Shown in pieces: positions 1 to 6,186 of a stretch of 6,853 nt of DNA. The position numbers were made by a program, and so were the translations under genes. How positions within the stretch are numbered: the stretch's first letter is position 1; the number at the start of each line of letters is the position of its first letter. Origin of the DNA: an uncultured Streptococcus sp. GTDB taxonomy: Bacteria; Bacillota; Bacilli; Lactobacillales; Streptococcaceae. The stretch spans positions 1 through 6,853 of the forward strand of contig CABSQC010000061.1 of the NCBI GenBank assembly GCA_902479835.1. Direction: 5' to 3'. The notes beneath the pieces were generated by a model, which ran no database searches, was not told the origin of the DNA, and worked only from the letters and a program-made list of their open reading frames with translations.

Positions 1-312
1 ATTCAGAACATAGCCGATACTCCCCTTTTTCAGACAAAGATCCAAATCCAGTAAATCAATCGTCCCGATAAATTTTCCATTTTCTTTTAGCTCGATCCCC
101 CATCTTCCAAGTGGGCTCGCTAGGTAAAAGAGGGCAATATTATTACGCGTCTCTTCTAGACTTTGATTGGTTGGAAAGGTATAGCGCGTAACTGTCTCAT
201 CAGAAGCATACTCAAACATAGCTGGTGCATCATCAAGAGTGACCGGACGCAAGTGCAAACGCTCTGTCTCCACTTCACGATAAGCTGCTAACTTCACATA
301 TAAATTTTCCAT
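1..312 (-). CDS. GNAT-family N-acetyltransferase (RimJ/RimL type), N-terminal part only
   Basis: The minus strand reads open from an ATG at 312-310 to the window edge, giving 104 residues with no stop. The protein starts MENLYVKLAAYREVETERLH, and the ETERLHLRPVTLDDAPAMFE stretch (residues 15-34) is the usual opening of RimJ/RimL-like GNAT enzymes. A later WGIELKENGKFIGTIDL segment matches the beta strands before the acetyl-CoA loop. Such enzymes move an acetyl group from acetyl-CoA to an amine, often a protein N-terminus or small metabolite; the substrate cannot be told here. The acetyl-CoA-binding loop itself lies beyond the edge. The ribosome binding site AAGGAG (complement of 319-324) sits 6 nt before the ATG, which supports the start. 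Family members run about 170-190 residues, so roughly 40% is missing. It is divergent from ald, with no evident functional link. Confidence 0.85.
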   Translation of the reverse strand, partial: MENLYVKLAAYREVETERLHLRPVTLDDAPAMFEYASDETVTRYTFPTNQSLEETRNNIALFYLASPLGRWGIELKENGKFIGTIDLLDLDLCLKKGSIGYVLN

Positions 313-320
313 TTGACACT

Positions 321-360
321 CCTTCTTTAGGGATTAGTTTAGCAAATAACCTAAAGGAAG
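321..360. repeat. Imperfect inverted repeat before the acetyltransferase start
   Basis: CTTTAGG at 325-331 is answered by CCTAAAG at 350-356, an exact 7-bp inverted repeat with an 18-nt centre. With one mismatch and one wobble the match extends to 11 positions (321-331 against 350-360). The inner copy overlaps the acetyltransferase ribosome binding site, and the candidate -10 lies between the two arms. It could be an operator for a dimeric repressor. If transcription starts further upstream, it could be an RNA hairpin hiding the ribosome binding site. No known regulator motif is recognised. Confidence 0.4.
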
Positions 361-364
361 GCAA
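336..364 (-). promoter_or_regulatory. Candidate promoter for the acetyltransferase
   Basis: On the minus strand TTGCCT (complement of 359-364) lies 17 nt before TAAACT (complement of 336-341). These match the sigma-A consensus at 4/6 and 4/6. Transcription would begin near 329, leaving a leader of about 17 nt that contains the AAGGAG ribosome binding site. No stronger pair is seen in this gap. The call rests on motif match and spacing only. Confidence 0.35.
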
Positions 365-377
365 GCTCAAATTTTTC

Positions 378-406
378 TTGCTTTTTAACCCACTTTTCTA
401 TACAAT
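378..406 (+). promoter_or_regulatory. Candidate sigma-A promoter for ald
   Basis: TTGCTT (378-383) and TACAAT (401-406) are separated by 17 nt; the -10 matches 5/6 and the -35 only 3/6. An overlapping TATACA at 399-404 would give 15-nt spacing. Transcription would begin near 413, leaving a leader of about 100 nt before the ald ATG. That is long for a streptococcal enzyme gene, and it contains the hairpin at 436-485. Confidence 0.45.
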
Positions 407-435
407 TAAATCAATCAAAACAATCAGATAAGGAG

Positions 436-485
436 TGAAAAGGTCATTGAGTCAAGAGAGCCATCTCACACCAATGGCCTTTTTA
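436..485 (+). promoter_or_regulatory. Terminator-like hairpin in the ald leader (possible attenuator)
   Basis: AGGTCATTG (441-449) pairs with CAATGGCCT (472-480) over 9 bp with one G-U. The stem extends outward through AAA/TTT (438-440 with 481-483), then G-U and U-A, to about 14 bp. The loop of about 22 nt can itself fold: GAGA (456-459) with TCTC (464-467). A run of five T (480-484) at the 3' side gives it the look of an intrinsic terminator, though the run is partly inside the stem. No plus-strand gene lies upstream for it to terminate, because the neighbour is divergent. It therefore lies in the leader of ald, where a terminator would act as an attenuator. No T-box motif or leader peptide with its own stop was found. 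Confidence 0.5.
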
Positions 486-508
486 CACCTAAATCTGAGC
501 AAGGAGGC
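477..508 (+). promoter_or_regulatory. Possible alternative hairpin covering the ald ribosome binding site
   Basis: GCCTTTTT (477-484) can pair with AAGGAGGC (501-508) over 8 positions, two of them G-U, with a 16-nt loop. The second arm contains the entire ald Shine-Dalgarno sequence AAGGAGG (501-507). The first arm overlaps the 3' arm of the hairpin at 436-485, so the two folds exclude each other. Pairing of a T-rich run with a purine-rich ribosome binding site can occur by chance, so confidence is modest. Confidence 0.3.
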
Positions 509-512
509 AAGA

Positions 513-1625
513 ATGCTCATTGGAATTCCTAAAGAAATTAAAAACAACGAAAATCGGGTCGGTTTGACACCTGCAGGCGTACAAAGCTTGGTGAAGAAAG
601 GTCATCACGTTTTGGTGGAAACAAATGCCGGACTTGGTTCTGGCTTTGCAGATGAAGATTACGCCAAACAAGGAGCGACTATTGTTGCGACTGCTGCAGA
701 AGCTTGGGCCGCTGAGATGGTGGTCAAAGTCAAAGAACCCCTCGCTGAAGAATATGGCTTCCTTCGCGAAGACCTCTTGCTCTTCACCTACTTGCACATG
801 GCTGCTGCTCCTGAATTAGCAGATGCCATGGTTGCAGCCAAGACAACTGGTGTAGCCTACGAAACCGTTCGAGACCTAGATGGACAATTGCCTCTCTTGG
901 TCCCAATGAGCGAGGTTGCTGGACGCATGGCGGTGCAAATTGGGGCTCACTTCTTGACCAAACAAGAAGGAGGATCAGGCGTTCTCCTAGGTGGTGTGCC
1001 TGGTGTTCCAAAAGGAAAAGTCACCATCATCGGTGGTGGGGTCGTTGGAACCCATGCGGCCCGTATCGCTCTTGGACTTGGTGCCCAAGTGACCATCTTA
1101 GATATCAGTGCTAAACGTTTGGCTGTTCTGGAAGATGTCTTTGGTCATCAAATCCAAACCCTTATGTCCAATCCATTTAACATTGAAGCCAGCGTCCGTG
1201 ATGCCGATGTTGTCATCGGTGCTGTCTTGATTCCTGGTGCTAAAGCTCCTAAATTAGTAACAGACGATATGGTTAAACAAATGCGTCCCGGTTCAGTTAT
1301 CGTCGATGTGGCCGTTGATCAAGGTGGTGTTATCGAAACAGCAGACCGTGTCACAACGCATACGGAGCCAGTTTACGAAAAACATGGCGTACTCCACTAT
1401 GCCGTTGCCAATATCCCAGGGGCTGTCGCTCGTACCTCTACTATCGCCCTTACCAATGTTACACTTCCTTATGTCGAATCCCTAGCTGACAATGGCTTCC
1501 ACAAGGCAATTGCCCTCGATGAAGGCTTGCGCCAAGGTGTCACTACTTACCAAGGCCATATCACAAGCCAACCCGTTGCTACTGGTTTAGAGCGTGACTT
1601 CACACCAATTGATGAATTGGTTTAA
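513..1625 (+). CDS. ald: Alanine dehydrogenase
   Basis: This cytosolic, NAD-dependent enzyme interconverts L-alanine with pyruvate and ammonium. The start chosen is the ATG at 513, where the protein reads [27 protein letters not shown] lies 5 nt before it, and the resulting 370 residues equal the usual family length. The frame is open back to a GTG at 435, but those extra 26 residues are not family-like. The family's key residues are present: Arg15 and Lys74 for substrate binding (K in VKVKEP), His95 (YLHMAAAP) and Asp269 (VDVAVDQGG) for catalysis. The Rossmann glycine motif GGGVVG is at 174-179, with the NAD-ribose acidic residue Asp197 (VTILD). The catalytic N- and C-terminal parts flank the NAD domain (about 130-300). 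There is no frameshift or missing motif. It is transcribed alone, divergent from the acetyltransferase and ending in a shared terminator with phoH. The leader carries possible regulatory folds. Confidence 0.96.
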   Translation: MLIGIPKEIKNNENRVGLTPAGVQSLVKKGHHVLVETNAGLGSGFADEDYAKQGATIVATAAEAWAAEMVVKVKEPLAEEYGFLREDLLLFTYLHMAAAPELADAMVAAKTTGVAYETVRDLDGQLPLLVPMSEVAGRMAVQIGAHFLTKQEGGSGVLLGGVPGVPKGKVTIIGGGVVGTHAARIALGLGAQVTILDISAKRLAVLEDVFGHQIQTLMSNPFNIEASVRDADVVIGAVLIPGAKAPKLVTDDMVKQMRPGSVIVDVAVDQGGVIETADRVTTHTEPVYEKHGVLHYAVANIPGAVARTSTIALTNVTLPYVESLADNGFHKAIALDEGLRQGVTTYQGHITSQPVATGLERDFTPIDELV

Positions 1626-1635
1626 TTTCTAACAT

Positions 1636-1674
1636 AAAAAAGGCAAAGATCTGATGATCTTTGCCTTTTCTTTT
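1636..1674. terminator. Bidirectional intrinsic terminator between ald and phoH
   Basis: A perfect 14-bp stem pairs 1638-1651 with 1656-1669 around a TGAT loop (1652-1655); its core is GGCAAAGATC/GATCTTTGCC. On the plus strand it is followed by TTTTCTTTTA. On the minus strand it is followed by six U (complement of 1636-1641). It lies 12 nt after the ald stop and just after the phoH stop, so it can end both converging transcripts. Confidence 0.93.
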
Positions 1675-2668
1675 ATTCTTCTTCTTCCACATCCGGTTTT
1701 TCTTTGAGGACTGGATTTGGGATGGGCTCGTAGGCCCGGATAATTTCTGCTACTACAGGATGGCGAACAACATCCTTAGCAGAGAAATGCACAAAGTCAA
1801 TTTGAGAAATGTTCTTCAATTTCTCCTGGGCATCAATCAAGCCGGATTTGACATTTCGAGGAAGGTCAATCTGGCTAGTATCCCCATTGACAATCATCTT
1901 GGAATTAAAACCAAGACGGGTCAAAAACATCTTCATCTGCATGATGGTGGTATTTTGCGCTTCATCGAGGATGACAAAGGCATCGTCCAAGGTCCGCCCC
2001 CGCATATAAGCCAAAGGCGCAATCTCGATAATCTCCCGCTCCATCATCCGAGTTGTTTGGTCTTTCCCTAAAATCTGGTAAAGAGCATCATAGACCGGTC
2101 GTAGATAAGGGTCTACTTTTTCTTTAAGATCCCCTGGTAGGAAACCAAGGCTCTCTCCAGCTTCTACAGCAGGACGCGTCAAAATGATCCGCTTGACCTG
2201 ACCACGCTTGAGGGCGGTCACGGCCAAAGTCACTGCTAGGAAGGTTTTCCCAGTTCCCGCTGGTCCAATCCCAAAAGTGACATCATGGTTCTTGACACTA
2301 TCCACATAGATCTTTTGTCCAAGCGTTTTAACCCGAATGGGCTTGCCGTAACTGTCCTTGATAATCTCTTCTTCATAGAGAGCGATGAACTTATCCAATT
2401 CACCATTTCTCACCATGGTAATGGCGGTCACCACATCCGGCGTCCCAATGGTCATGCCACGATTAACGAGGACCAAAAGAGCCTGAATGACTTGACGAAC
2501 CTGCTCGCAGGTTTCTTCTTCTCCAATGATTTGGACGATTTCTGTCCGGGCATGAATAGTTACCCCAAATTCTTGCTCCATCAGACGGAGATGGCGTTCG
2601 TTAGATCCAAACAAATGAAAGAGATCGTCTGGATGCGTTAATGTAATTTCAACTGAATGTTCTTGCAA
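1673..2668 (-). CDS. phoH: PhoH-like ATPase (PhoH family, with N-terminal KH-like region)
   Basis: The 331-residue protein has the full P-loop core of the PhoH family. Walker A is GIGPAGTGKT at 133-142, the conserved LTRPAVEAGESLGFLPGD block is at 163-180, Walker B is FVILDEAQNT at 231-240, and the sensor-like GDTSQ is at 262-266. Residues 1-100 resemble the small KH-like nucleic-acid-binding region usual in Gram-positive members. The last residues are acidic (DVEEEE). The family is a cytoplasmic ATPase linked to RNA metabolism, related to the NTPase domain of superfamily 1 helicases; its exact role is not settled. The start is a TTG at 2668-2666, supported by GAGAGG 8 nt upstream and by the family-like ITLTHPDDLFHLFGSNERHL opening. 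The next internal Met is at residue 30, inside conserved sequence. It is the last gene of the minus-strand block, with its own candidate promoter, and ends in the terminator shared with ald. Confidence 0.94.
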   Translation of the reverse strand: MQEHSVEITLTHPDDLFHLFGSNERHLRLMEQEFGVTIHARTEIVQIIGEEETCEQVRQVIQALLVLVNRGMTIGTPDVVTAITMVRNGELDKFIALYEEEIIKDSYGKPIRVKTLGQKIYVDSVKNHDVTFGIGPAGTGKTFLAVTLAVTALKRGQVKRIILTRPAVEAGESLGFLPGDLKEKVDPYLRPVYDALYQILGKDQTTRMMEREIIEIAPLAYMRGRTLDDAFVILDEAQNTTIMQMKMFLTRLGFNSKMIVNGDTSQIDLPRNVKSGLIDAQEKLKNISQIDFVHFSAKDVVRHPVVAEIIRAYEPIPNPVLKEKPDVEEEE

Positions 2669-2700
2669 ATAAAGAACCTCTCTACCTGTATTTTTCTATT

Positions 2701-2709
2701 ATTATAACA
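2701..2709 (-). promoter_or_regulatory. Extended -10 promoter for phoH
   Basis: On the minus strand TGTTATAAT (complement of 2701-2709) is a perfect TATAAT preceded by the TGN extension. The -35 position 17 nt upstream reads TGGTTT and is poor, which is normal for extended -10 promoters. Transcription would begin near 2694, about 26 nt before the TTG start. This lets phoH be expressed apart from cvfB-yozE. Confidence 0.65.
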
Positions 2710-2712
2710 AAG

Positions 2713-2739
2713 AGGCCGAGAAAAAACCATCCTCGACCT
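2713..2739 (-). terminator. Weak hairpin after yozE, possible partial terminator
   Basis: On the minus strand AGGTCGAG (complement of 2732-2739) can pair with CTCGGCCT (complement of 2713-2720) over 8 bp with one G-U, around an 11-nt loop. It falls 8 nt after the yozE stop and just before the phoH -10. The following sequence is CTTTGTT rather than a clean U-run, and a run of six U lies in the loop instead. It may reduce readthrough into phoH, but it is not a standard terminator. Confidence 0.35.
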
Positions 2740-2747
2740 ATCCTTCT

Positions 2748-2963
2748 CTAGTGGGCTTGGTATTCTTCCCAAATCGCATCAAAATCGCCAAGATTAAAGG
2801 AAAAGCTGGCATGCTCTTCTAGATAACGACTGACCTCATCGAAGTCATCTGTGTGCTTAGGAAAAGCGGACTCATGAAATGCAAGATCCGCTAGAATGGC
2901 CTTAGGAGCATTGCTTTTAGGATTGCGCTCCGTCATCAACCAAGTATAAAATGATTTTCGCAT
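2748..2963 (-). CDS. yozE: YozE family protein (UPF0346), small cytosolic protein
   Basis: This 71-residue protein begins [20 protein letters not shown] and is rich in aromatic and acidic residues, as in the YozE/UPF0346 family of Bacilli. Family members are about 70-75 residues, helical with a SAM-like fold, and of unknown function. There is no membrane segment or signal peptide. A purine-rich AGAGGAGG lies just before the ATG, its AGAGG core 6 nt away. The TAA stop of cvfB overlaps that ribosome binding site, leaving a gap of only 10 nt, so the two genes are probably translationally coupled. The C-terminal half (about residues 38-67, [10 protein letters not shown] through [11 protein letters not shown]) is the part most typical of the family. 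The cvfB-yozE-phoH order is one I recall from other streptococci. Confidence 0.9.
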   Translation of the reverse strand: MRKSFYTWLMTERNPKSNAPKAILADLAFHESAFPKHTDDFDEVSRYLEEHASFSFNLGDFDAIWEEYQAH

Positions 2964-2973
2964 AAGCCTCCTC

Positions 2974-3828
2974 TTAGATCAACTCTGTTCCAAATTGGTC
3001 TTGCTTGATTTTTTTCGCCTTCATCAAACCACCCAAAGCCTTTTTGAACTGACCTTTTGAAATCCCAAAAGTTGCCTTGATCTCTTCTGGAGAGGACTTA
3101 TCATTCAGGGTCATAAAGCCTCCATTGGCTTCCAAATAGGTCAAAATCATTTGGGCATCGTTTTCCAACATCTCAAAGGAGCGTGGCTTCAGCGACAAGT
3201 TCAAGGTCCGATCCACCTCACGGAATCCAATGACCCGGGCATCTAGGACTTGTCCCAAACGAGGTTCTGCATAGCGCTCACTCGGATGGATAAAGCCTAG
3301 CATATTGTTCTCTGGAAGGTAAACAAAAGTCCCAGACAATTTCAAACGATAGACAATAGCTGGCCAGTTTTGGTTTTGCATATTGTTATAGGCTGGACGA
3401 GCCAAACGCTGAAAATCTTCCTGGTAGGCTAAGATCCCCCAAATCCGATCTTTCTTATCAACTTCTAAGCGAATATAGAGACGATCGCCCTTTTTTGGCC
3501 ATAGATCTTTGATCTCCGGTAGGATATCTAGTGAGACAACAATCTGCTTATCTGGAAGCCCTGTATCCACAAAGACTCCCAAATCCTTGCGCACTTCCGT
3601 GACTGTTCCCCAGCCAAAGCTTTCTTGAGTTGCTGTGACTTCAAGTGTCGTGAGTCGGAGCTTTTGCTTCATATCTGTATAGGCAAAGCCCTTGACACTT
3701 TCTCCAACTTTGTGTGGGCCTTCTGCTTTATCAAGCGCGTAGGTCTGGCCATCTTTTTGAACAAAATAGAAGCGATCATTTTCATCAATGACCATTCCCA
3801 TGATGTAGCTTGCTAGATTCGTATTCAT
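2974..3828 (-). CDS. cvfB: CvfB family S1-domain RNA-binding protein
   Basis: The 284-residue protein matches the CvfB layout. It has three S1-like beta-barrel domains (about 1-62, 65-135 and 150-217) followed by a winged-helix domain (about 222-284). Visible landmarks are [20 protein letters not shown] (72-91) in the second barrel, GFIHPSER (178-185) and NLSLKPRS (210-217) in the third, and [20 protein letters not shown] (255-274) in the winged helix. CvfB was named in Staphylococcus aureus as a virulence-affecting RNA-binding regulator; the streptococcal targets are not known from sequence. The ATG at 3828 has AAGGAA about 4 nt upstream in a purine-rich stretch. A terminator-like hairpin separates it from frr, and no convincing promoter is seen in the 99-nt gap. 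Expression may therefore rely on readthrough. yozE follows 10 nt downstream. Confidence 0.92.
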   Translation of the reverse strand: MNTNLASYIMGMVIDENDRFYFVQKDGQTYALDKAEGPHKVGESVKGFAYTDMKQKLRLTTLEVTATQESFGWGTVTEVRKDLGVFVDTGLPDKQIVVSLDILPEIKDLWPKKGDRLYIRLEVDKKDRIWGILAYQEDFQRLARPAYNNMQNQNWPAIVYRLKLSGTFVYLPENNMLGFIHPSERYAEPRLGQVLDARVIGFREVDRTLNLSLKPRSFEMLENDAQMILTYLEANGGFMTLNDKSSPEEIKATFGISKGQFKKALGGLMKAKKIKQDQFGTELI

Positions 3829-3867
3829 GTTTCCTTCTTTCCTCTTGCCTCTTCACAAGAATGATGG

Positions 3868-3899
3868 AAATAAAACCCAGCCAGCAGTGCCAACTGAGT
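3868..3899 (-). terminator. Intrinsic terminator-like hairpin between frr and cvfB
   Basis: In the minus-strand RNA, ACUCAGUUGGC (complement of 3889-3899) pairs with GCUGGCUGGGU (complement of 3875-3885) over 11 positions. Four of these are G-U and the loop is ACU. The 3' arm runs into UUUUAUUU (complement of 3868-3874 plus its neighbour). Shape and U-run fit an intrinsic terminator, but the many G-U pairs suggest it is leaky. On the plus strand those wobbles become mismatches, so it acts in the frr direction only. Confidence 0.6.
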
Positions 3900-3927
3900 C
3901 TTTCTTTCCTGTAGTGGTTGAGATGGA

Positions 3928-4485
3928 TTAAACTTCCATCAATTCTTTTTCTTTGTGAGCTGTCATTTCATCTACATGTTTGACCGCATCATCCGTTACT
4001 TTTTGGATCTCTTTTTCAAGACCTTTCAATTCATCTTCTGTGATTTCTTTTGCTTTTTCTTGTTTCTTCGCTTCGTCCATAGCATCACGGCGGATGTTAC
4101 GGATCGCTACTTTAGCATTTTCACCAACTTTTTTCACTTCTTTTGCCAAGTCACGACGAGTTTCTTCTGTCAAAGCTGGGATGACCAAGCGGATAACAGA
4201 TCCATCGTTAGCTGGAGTGATACCAAGGTCAGATGCATTGATGCTGTGCTCGATGTCTTTCAAAGATGATTTATCAAATGGTGTGATCAGCAAGACGCGC
4301 GCTTCTGGAATGGTGATAGATGCCAATTGGTTCAAAGGAGTCTCTACTCCGTAGTATTCTACAAAAATACGATCCAAAAGACTTGCGTTTGCACGTCCAG
4401 CACGGATGCTACCAAATTCACGTCCCAAACTTTGGTGAGACTGGGTCATTCTTTCTTTTGCTTTTTCTACGATTGGGTTTGCCAT
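3928..4485 (-). CDS. frr: Ribosome recycling factor
   Basis: With EF-G, RRF splits the post-termination ribosome so that its subunits can be reused. The 185-residue length is standard for the family. Conserved features are [15 protein letters not shown] (26-40), the [14 protein letters not shown] segment of domain II (44-57), [16 protein letters not shown] (93-108), and [13 protein letters not shown] (129-141) with the conserved Arg133 of the long three-helix bundle. The C-terminal helix is lysine/glutamate-rich, as usual. The ATG at 4485 is preceded by AGAGGAA with its GAGG core 6 nt away. pyrH ends 19 nt upstream, and the pyrH-frr pair is widely conserved in bacteria and almost certainly co-transcribed. 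Translation of frr follows a short non-overlapping gap rather than a stop-start overlap. Confidence 0.97.
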   Translation of the reverse strand: MANPIVEKAKERMTQSHQSLGREFGSIRAGRANASLLDRIFVEYYGVETPLNQLASITIPEARVLLITPFDKSSLKDIEHSINASDLGITPANDGSVIRLVIPALTEETRRDLAKEVKKVGENAKVAIRNIRRDAMDEAKKQEKAKEITEDELKGLEKEIQKVTDDAVKHVDEMTAHKEKELMEV

Positions 4486-4504
4486 AATCTTCCTCTATTT
4501 TCTA

Positions 4505-5236
4505 TTATTTTTCTACATTATTCGATACGGTTGTACCGATATTTTCACCAAAGACAACTCGTTTGATATTGCCTGGGTCATTCATATTGAAGACAACCAA
4601 GTCAATGTCGTTGTCCATGGAGAGAGTGGAGGCTGTTGAGTCCATAATGCGAAGACCTTTGTTGATCACATCACGGTGGGTCAATTCCTCAAATTTAACA
4701 GCTGAAGCATCTTTTTTCGGATCAGCATTGTAAACACCATCCACCCCATTTTTGGCCATGAGGATGGCATCTGCTTCAATCTCAGCTGCACGAAGGGCTG
4801 CAGTCGTATCTGTTGAGAAGTATGGAGAACCGATCCCTGCACCAAAGATCACGATCCGATCTTTTTCAAGGTGACGAAGGGCACGACCACGGATATAAGG
4901 TTCTGCAACTTGTTGCATGGCAATCGCTGTTTGAACACGGGTATCCACGCCAACTTGTTGAAGCGAATCTGCCATCACAAGAGCATTCATGACAGTACCG
5001 AGCATGCCTGTATAGTCTGCTTGGACACGATCCATCCCTGCTTCAGCAGCAGGTTCTCCACGCCAAAGGTTTCCACCACCGATAACCAAGGCAATTTCAA
5101 TTCCAAGTTCGTGAACTTCCTTGATTTCTTGAGCCATATTTTGGACAGTTTTGATATCGATTCCGACACCACGTTCGCCAGCAAGGGCTTCACCAGATAG
5201 CTTGATTAAGATACGTTTATACTTAGGTTCTACCAT
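4505..5236 (-). CDS. pyrH: Uridylate kinase (UMP kinase)
   Basis: PyrH phosphorylates UMP to UDP with ATP, supplying UTP and CTP. It is a hexameric cytosolic enzyme of the amino-acid kinase fold, unrelated to eukaryotic UMP/CMP kinases. The 243 residues contain the nucleotide-binding KLSGEAL (12-18), [20 protein letters not shown] (51-70), Asp74 in the UMP-contact region, [16 protein letters not shown] (131-146), and [15 protein letters not shown] (162-176), which contacts ATP. All are intact. The start at 5236 has AAGGAG 7 nt upstream, and the protein opens with the streptococcal-type [20 protein letters not shown]. The extreme C-terminus (VSNNVEK) looks a few residues shorter than the pneumococcal protein as I remember it. 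The gene has its own extended -10 promoter after the rplA terminator, and frr follows 19 nt later. Confidence 0.97.
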   Translation of the reverse strand: MVEPKYKRILIKLSGEALAGERGVGIDIKTVQNMAQEIKEVHELGIEIALVIGGGNLWRGEPAAEAGMDRVQADYTGMLGTVMNALVMADSLQQVGVDTRVQTAIAMQQVAEPYIRGRALRHLEKDRIVIFGAGIGSPYFSTDTTAALRAAEIEADAILMAKNGVDGVYNADPKKDASAVKFEELTHRDVINKGLRIMDSTASTLSMDNDIDLVVFNMNDPGNIKRVVFGENIGTTVSNNVEK

Positions 5237-5263
5237 TTTCTCTCTCCTTTTTTGATCTGTATT

Positions 5264-5272
5264 ATTTTACCA
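5264..5272 (-). promoter_or_regulatory. Extended -10 promoter for pyrH-frr
   Basis: On the minus strand TGGTAAAAT (complement of 5264-5272) is a TGN-extended -10 matching TATAAT at 5/6. No good -35 is present at 16-18 nt. Transcription would begin near 5257, about 20 nt before the pyrH ATG, just ahead of the AAGGAG ribosome binding site. The rest of the 5273-5364 stretch is A+T-rich, and I see no further structure in it. Confidence 0.5.
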
Positions 5273-5364
5273 TAAATTACGCTTTTTATATAGTCATATC
5301 CATCAAAATTTTCTTTTTTCCATACGATTAGTTTTACCAACTGTAGCAAATAAAAATGGCGTAC

Positions 5365-5391
5365 AAAAAAAGCTACCCGAAGGCAGCTTTT
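5365..5391 (-). terminator. Intrinsic terminator of rplK-rplA
   Basis: The minus-strand RNA forms a stem from AAAAGCUGCC (complement of 5382-5391) and GGUAGCUUUU (complement of 5368-5377). It has one G-U pair and is capped by a stable UUCG tetraloop (complement of 5378-5381). Seven U follow (complement of 5365-5371). It lies 8 nt after the rplA stop, a textbook terminator that separates the ribosomal-protein unit from pyrH. Confidence 0.95.
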
Positions 5392-5399
5392 CATTTTTA

Positions 5400-6089
5400 T
5401 TAAAGTGAGTTAACGTCCACTTTGATACCAGGACCTTGAGTTGTAGTCAAAGTCAAGCTAGTTACGTAAGTACCTTTAGCTGTAGCTGGTTTTGCTTTTT
5501 GGATTGTGTCGTTGAAAGCTTTAAAGTTTTCAACCAATTTAGTATCATCGAATGAAACTTTACCGATGATCGCTTGAACGATACCCGCTTTATCAGCACG
5601 GTAAGTGATTTTACCACCTTTAGACTCTTCAACTGCTTTCGCAACATCCATTGTTACTGTACCAGTTTTAGGGTTTGGCATCAAGTTACGTGGTCCAAGG
5701 ACACGTCCAAGACGTCCAACAAGAGCCATCATGTCAGGTGTAGCGATAACAACGTCGAAGTCCAACCAACCATCATTGATTTTCGCAACAAGGTCATCTT
5801 CACCTACGAAGTCTGCACCAGCAGCTTTTGCTTCTTCAGCTTTTGCACCACGTGCAAATACAAGTACGCGAGCTGTTTTACCAGTTCCGTTTGGCAATAC
5901 CATTGCTCCACGGATTTGTTGGTCAGCTTTTTTCACGTCGATGTTCAAGTTGTAAGCAACTTCTACAGTTGCGTCAAATTTTGCAAAGTTAGTTTCTTTT
6001 GCAAGAGCTACAGCTTCTTCTACGCTGTAGACTTTTGTGCTGTCGATTTTTTCAAGAGCAGCACGAAGTTGTTTGCTTTTTTTAGCCAT
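5400..6089 (-). CDS. rplA: 50S ribosomal protein L1
   Basis: L1 binds helices 76-78 of 23S rRNA to form the mobile L1 stalk, which helps release deacylated tRNA from the E site. In several organisms it also represses its own mRNA. The 229-residue protein has normal length and both domains. Domain I is N- and C-terminal ([11 protein letters not shown] at 38-48, contributing to RNA contact), with domain II between about 68 and 160. The signature [18 protein letters not shown] runs 117-134, followed by [11 protein letters not shown]. The RNA-contact turn near the C-terminus reads TTTQGPG (215-221). The position usually occupied by Met in TMG-type L1 proteins is Gln218; I recall the same in other streptococci. 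The start at 6089 has AAGGAG 9 nt upstream, directly next to an L1-site-like RNA fold. rplK lies 97 nt upstream in the same unit, and a UUCG-loop terminator follows. Confidence 0.98.
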   Translation of the reverse strand: MAKKSKQLRAALEKIDSTKVYSVEEAVALAKETNFAKFDATVEVAYNLNIDVKKADQQIRGAMVLPNGTGKTARVLVFARGAKAEEAKAAGADFVGEDDLVAKINDGWLDFDVVIATPDMMALVGRLGRVLGPRNLMPNPKTGTVTMDVAKAVEESKGGKITYRADKAGIVQAIIGKVSFDDTKLVENFKAFNDTIQKAKPATAKGTYVTSLTLTTTQGPGIKVDVNSL

Positions 6090-6104
6090 TTTATCTTTCT
6101 CCTT

Positions 6105-6141
6105 GTAATGTGGTCATATCGATTTTCATCTCCCACGTCAC
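6105..6141 (-). promoter_or_regulatory. Probable L1-binding RNA site in the rplK-rplA gap
   Basis: In the minus-strand RNA, GUGACGUGG (complement of 6133-6141) pairs with CCACAUUAC (complement of 6105-6113), with one C-A mismatch. On the 5' side an unpaired GA (6131-6132) leads to a 3-bp GAU/AUC upper stem with a GAAA loop (6121-6130). On the 3' side the unpaired GAUAUGA (6114-6120) returns to the lower stem. This is the shape of the L1 site in 23S rRNA: GUGG-GA-stem, then a longer 3' internal loop, then CCAC. The lower stem ends exactly where the rplA ribosome binding site AAGGAG (6099-6104) begins. Autoregulation by L1 is known in E. coli and archaea; its use here is inferred from the fold. 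Confidence 0.7.
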
Positions 6142-6186
6142 TCGTCATTTGATCAAGTGTATTGCGGGCAAATAGGATTGTTACAA

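Noticed and set aside
435..512. Longer ald starting at GTG 435
   Set aside because: The GTG overlaps the only upstream AAGGAG, so it has no ribosome binding site of its own. The extra residues are unlike alanine dehydrogenases, whereas the ATG at 513 has AAGGAGG and gives the exact family length.
413..512. T-box or known riboswitch in the ald leader
   Set aside because: The leader is only about 100 nt, and I see no T-box sequence (UGGN'ACC-type) or specifier stem, nor any known metabolite-riboswitch core.
489..1011. Minus-strand open frames inside ald (489-797, 784-1011)
   Set aside because: They are antisense to an intact conserved enzyme and show no supporting signals.
1661..2641. Plus-strand open frames opposite phoH (1661-2071, 1809-2009, 2285-2641)
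   Set aside because: They are shadows of phoH, with no ribosome binding site and no recognisable product.
5574..6152. Long plus-strand open frame (192 codons) opposite rplA
   Set aside because: It lies antisense to a clearly conserved L1 gene, its product is cysteine/phenylalanine/serine-rich with no family resemblance, and its openness comes from the biased codon use of rplA.
6149..6156. TTGATCAA palindrome in the rplK-rplA gap
   Set aside because: It is an 8-bp palindrome expected by chance at this base composition, with no link to the L1-like fold.
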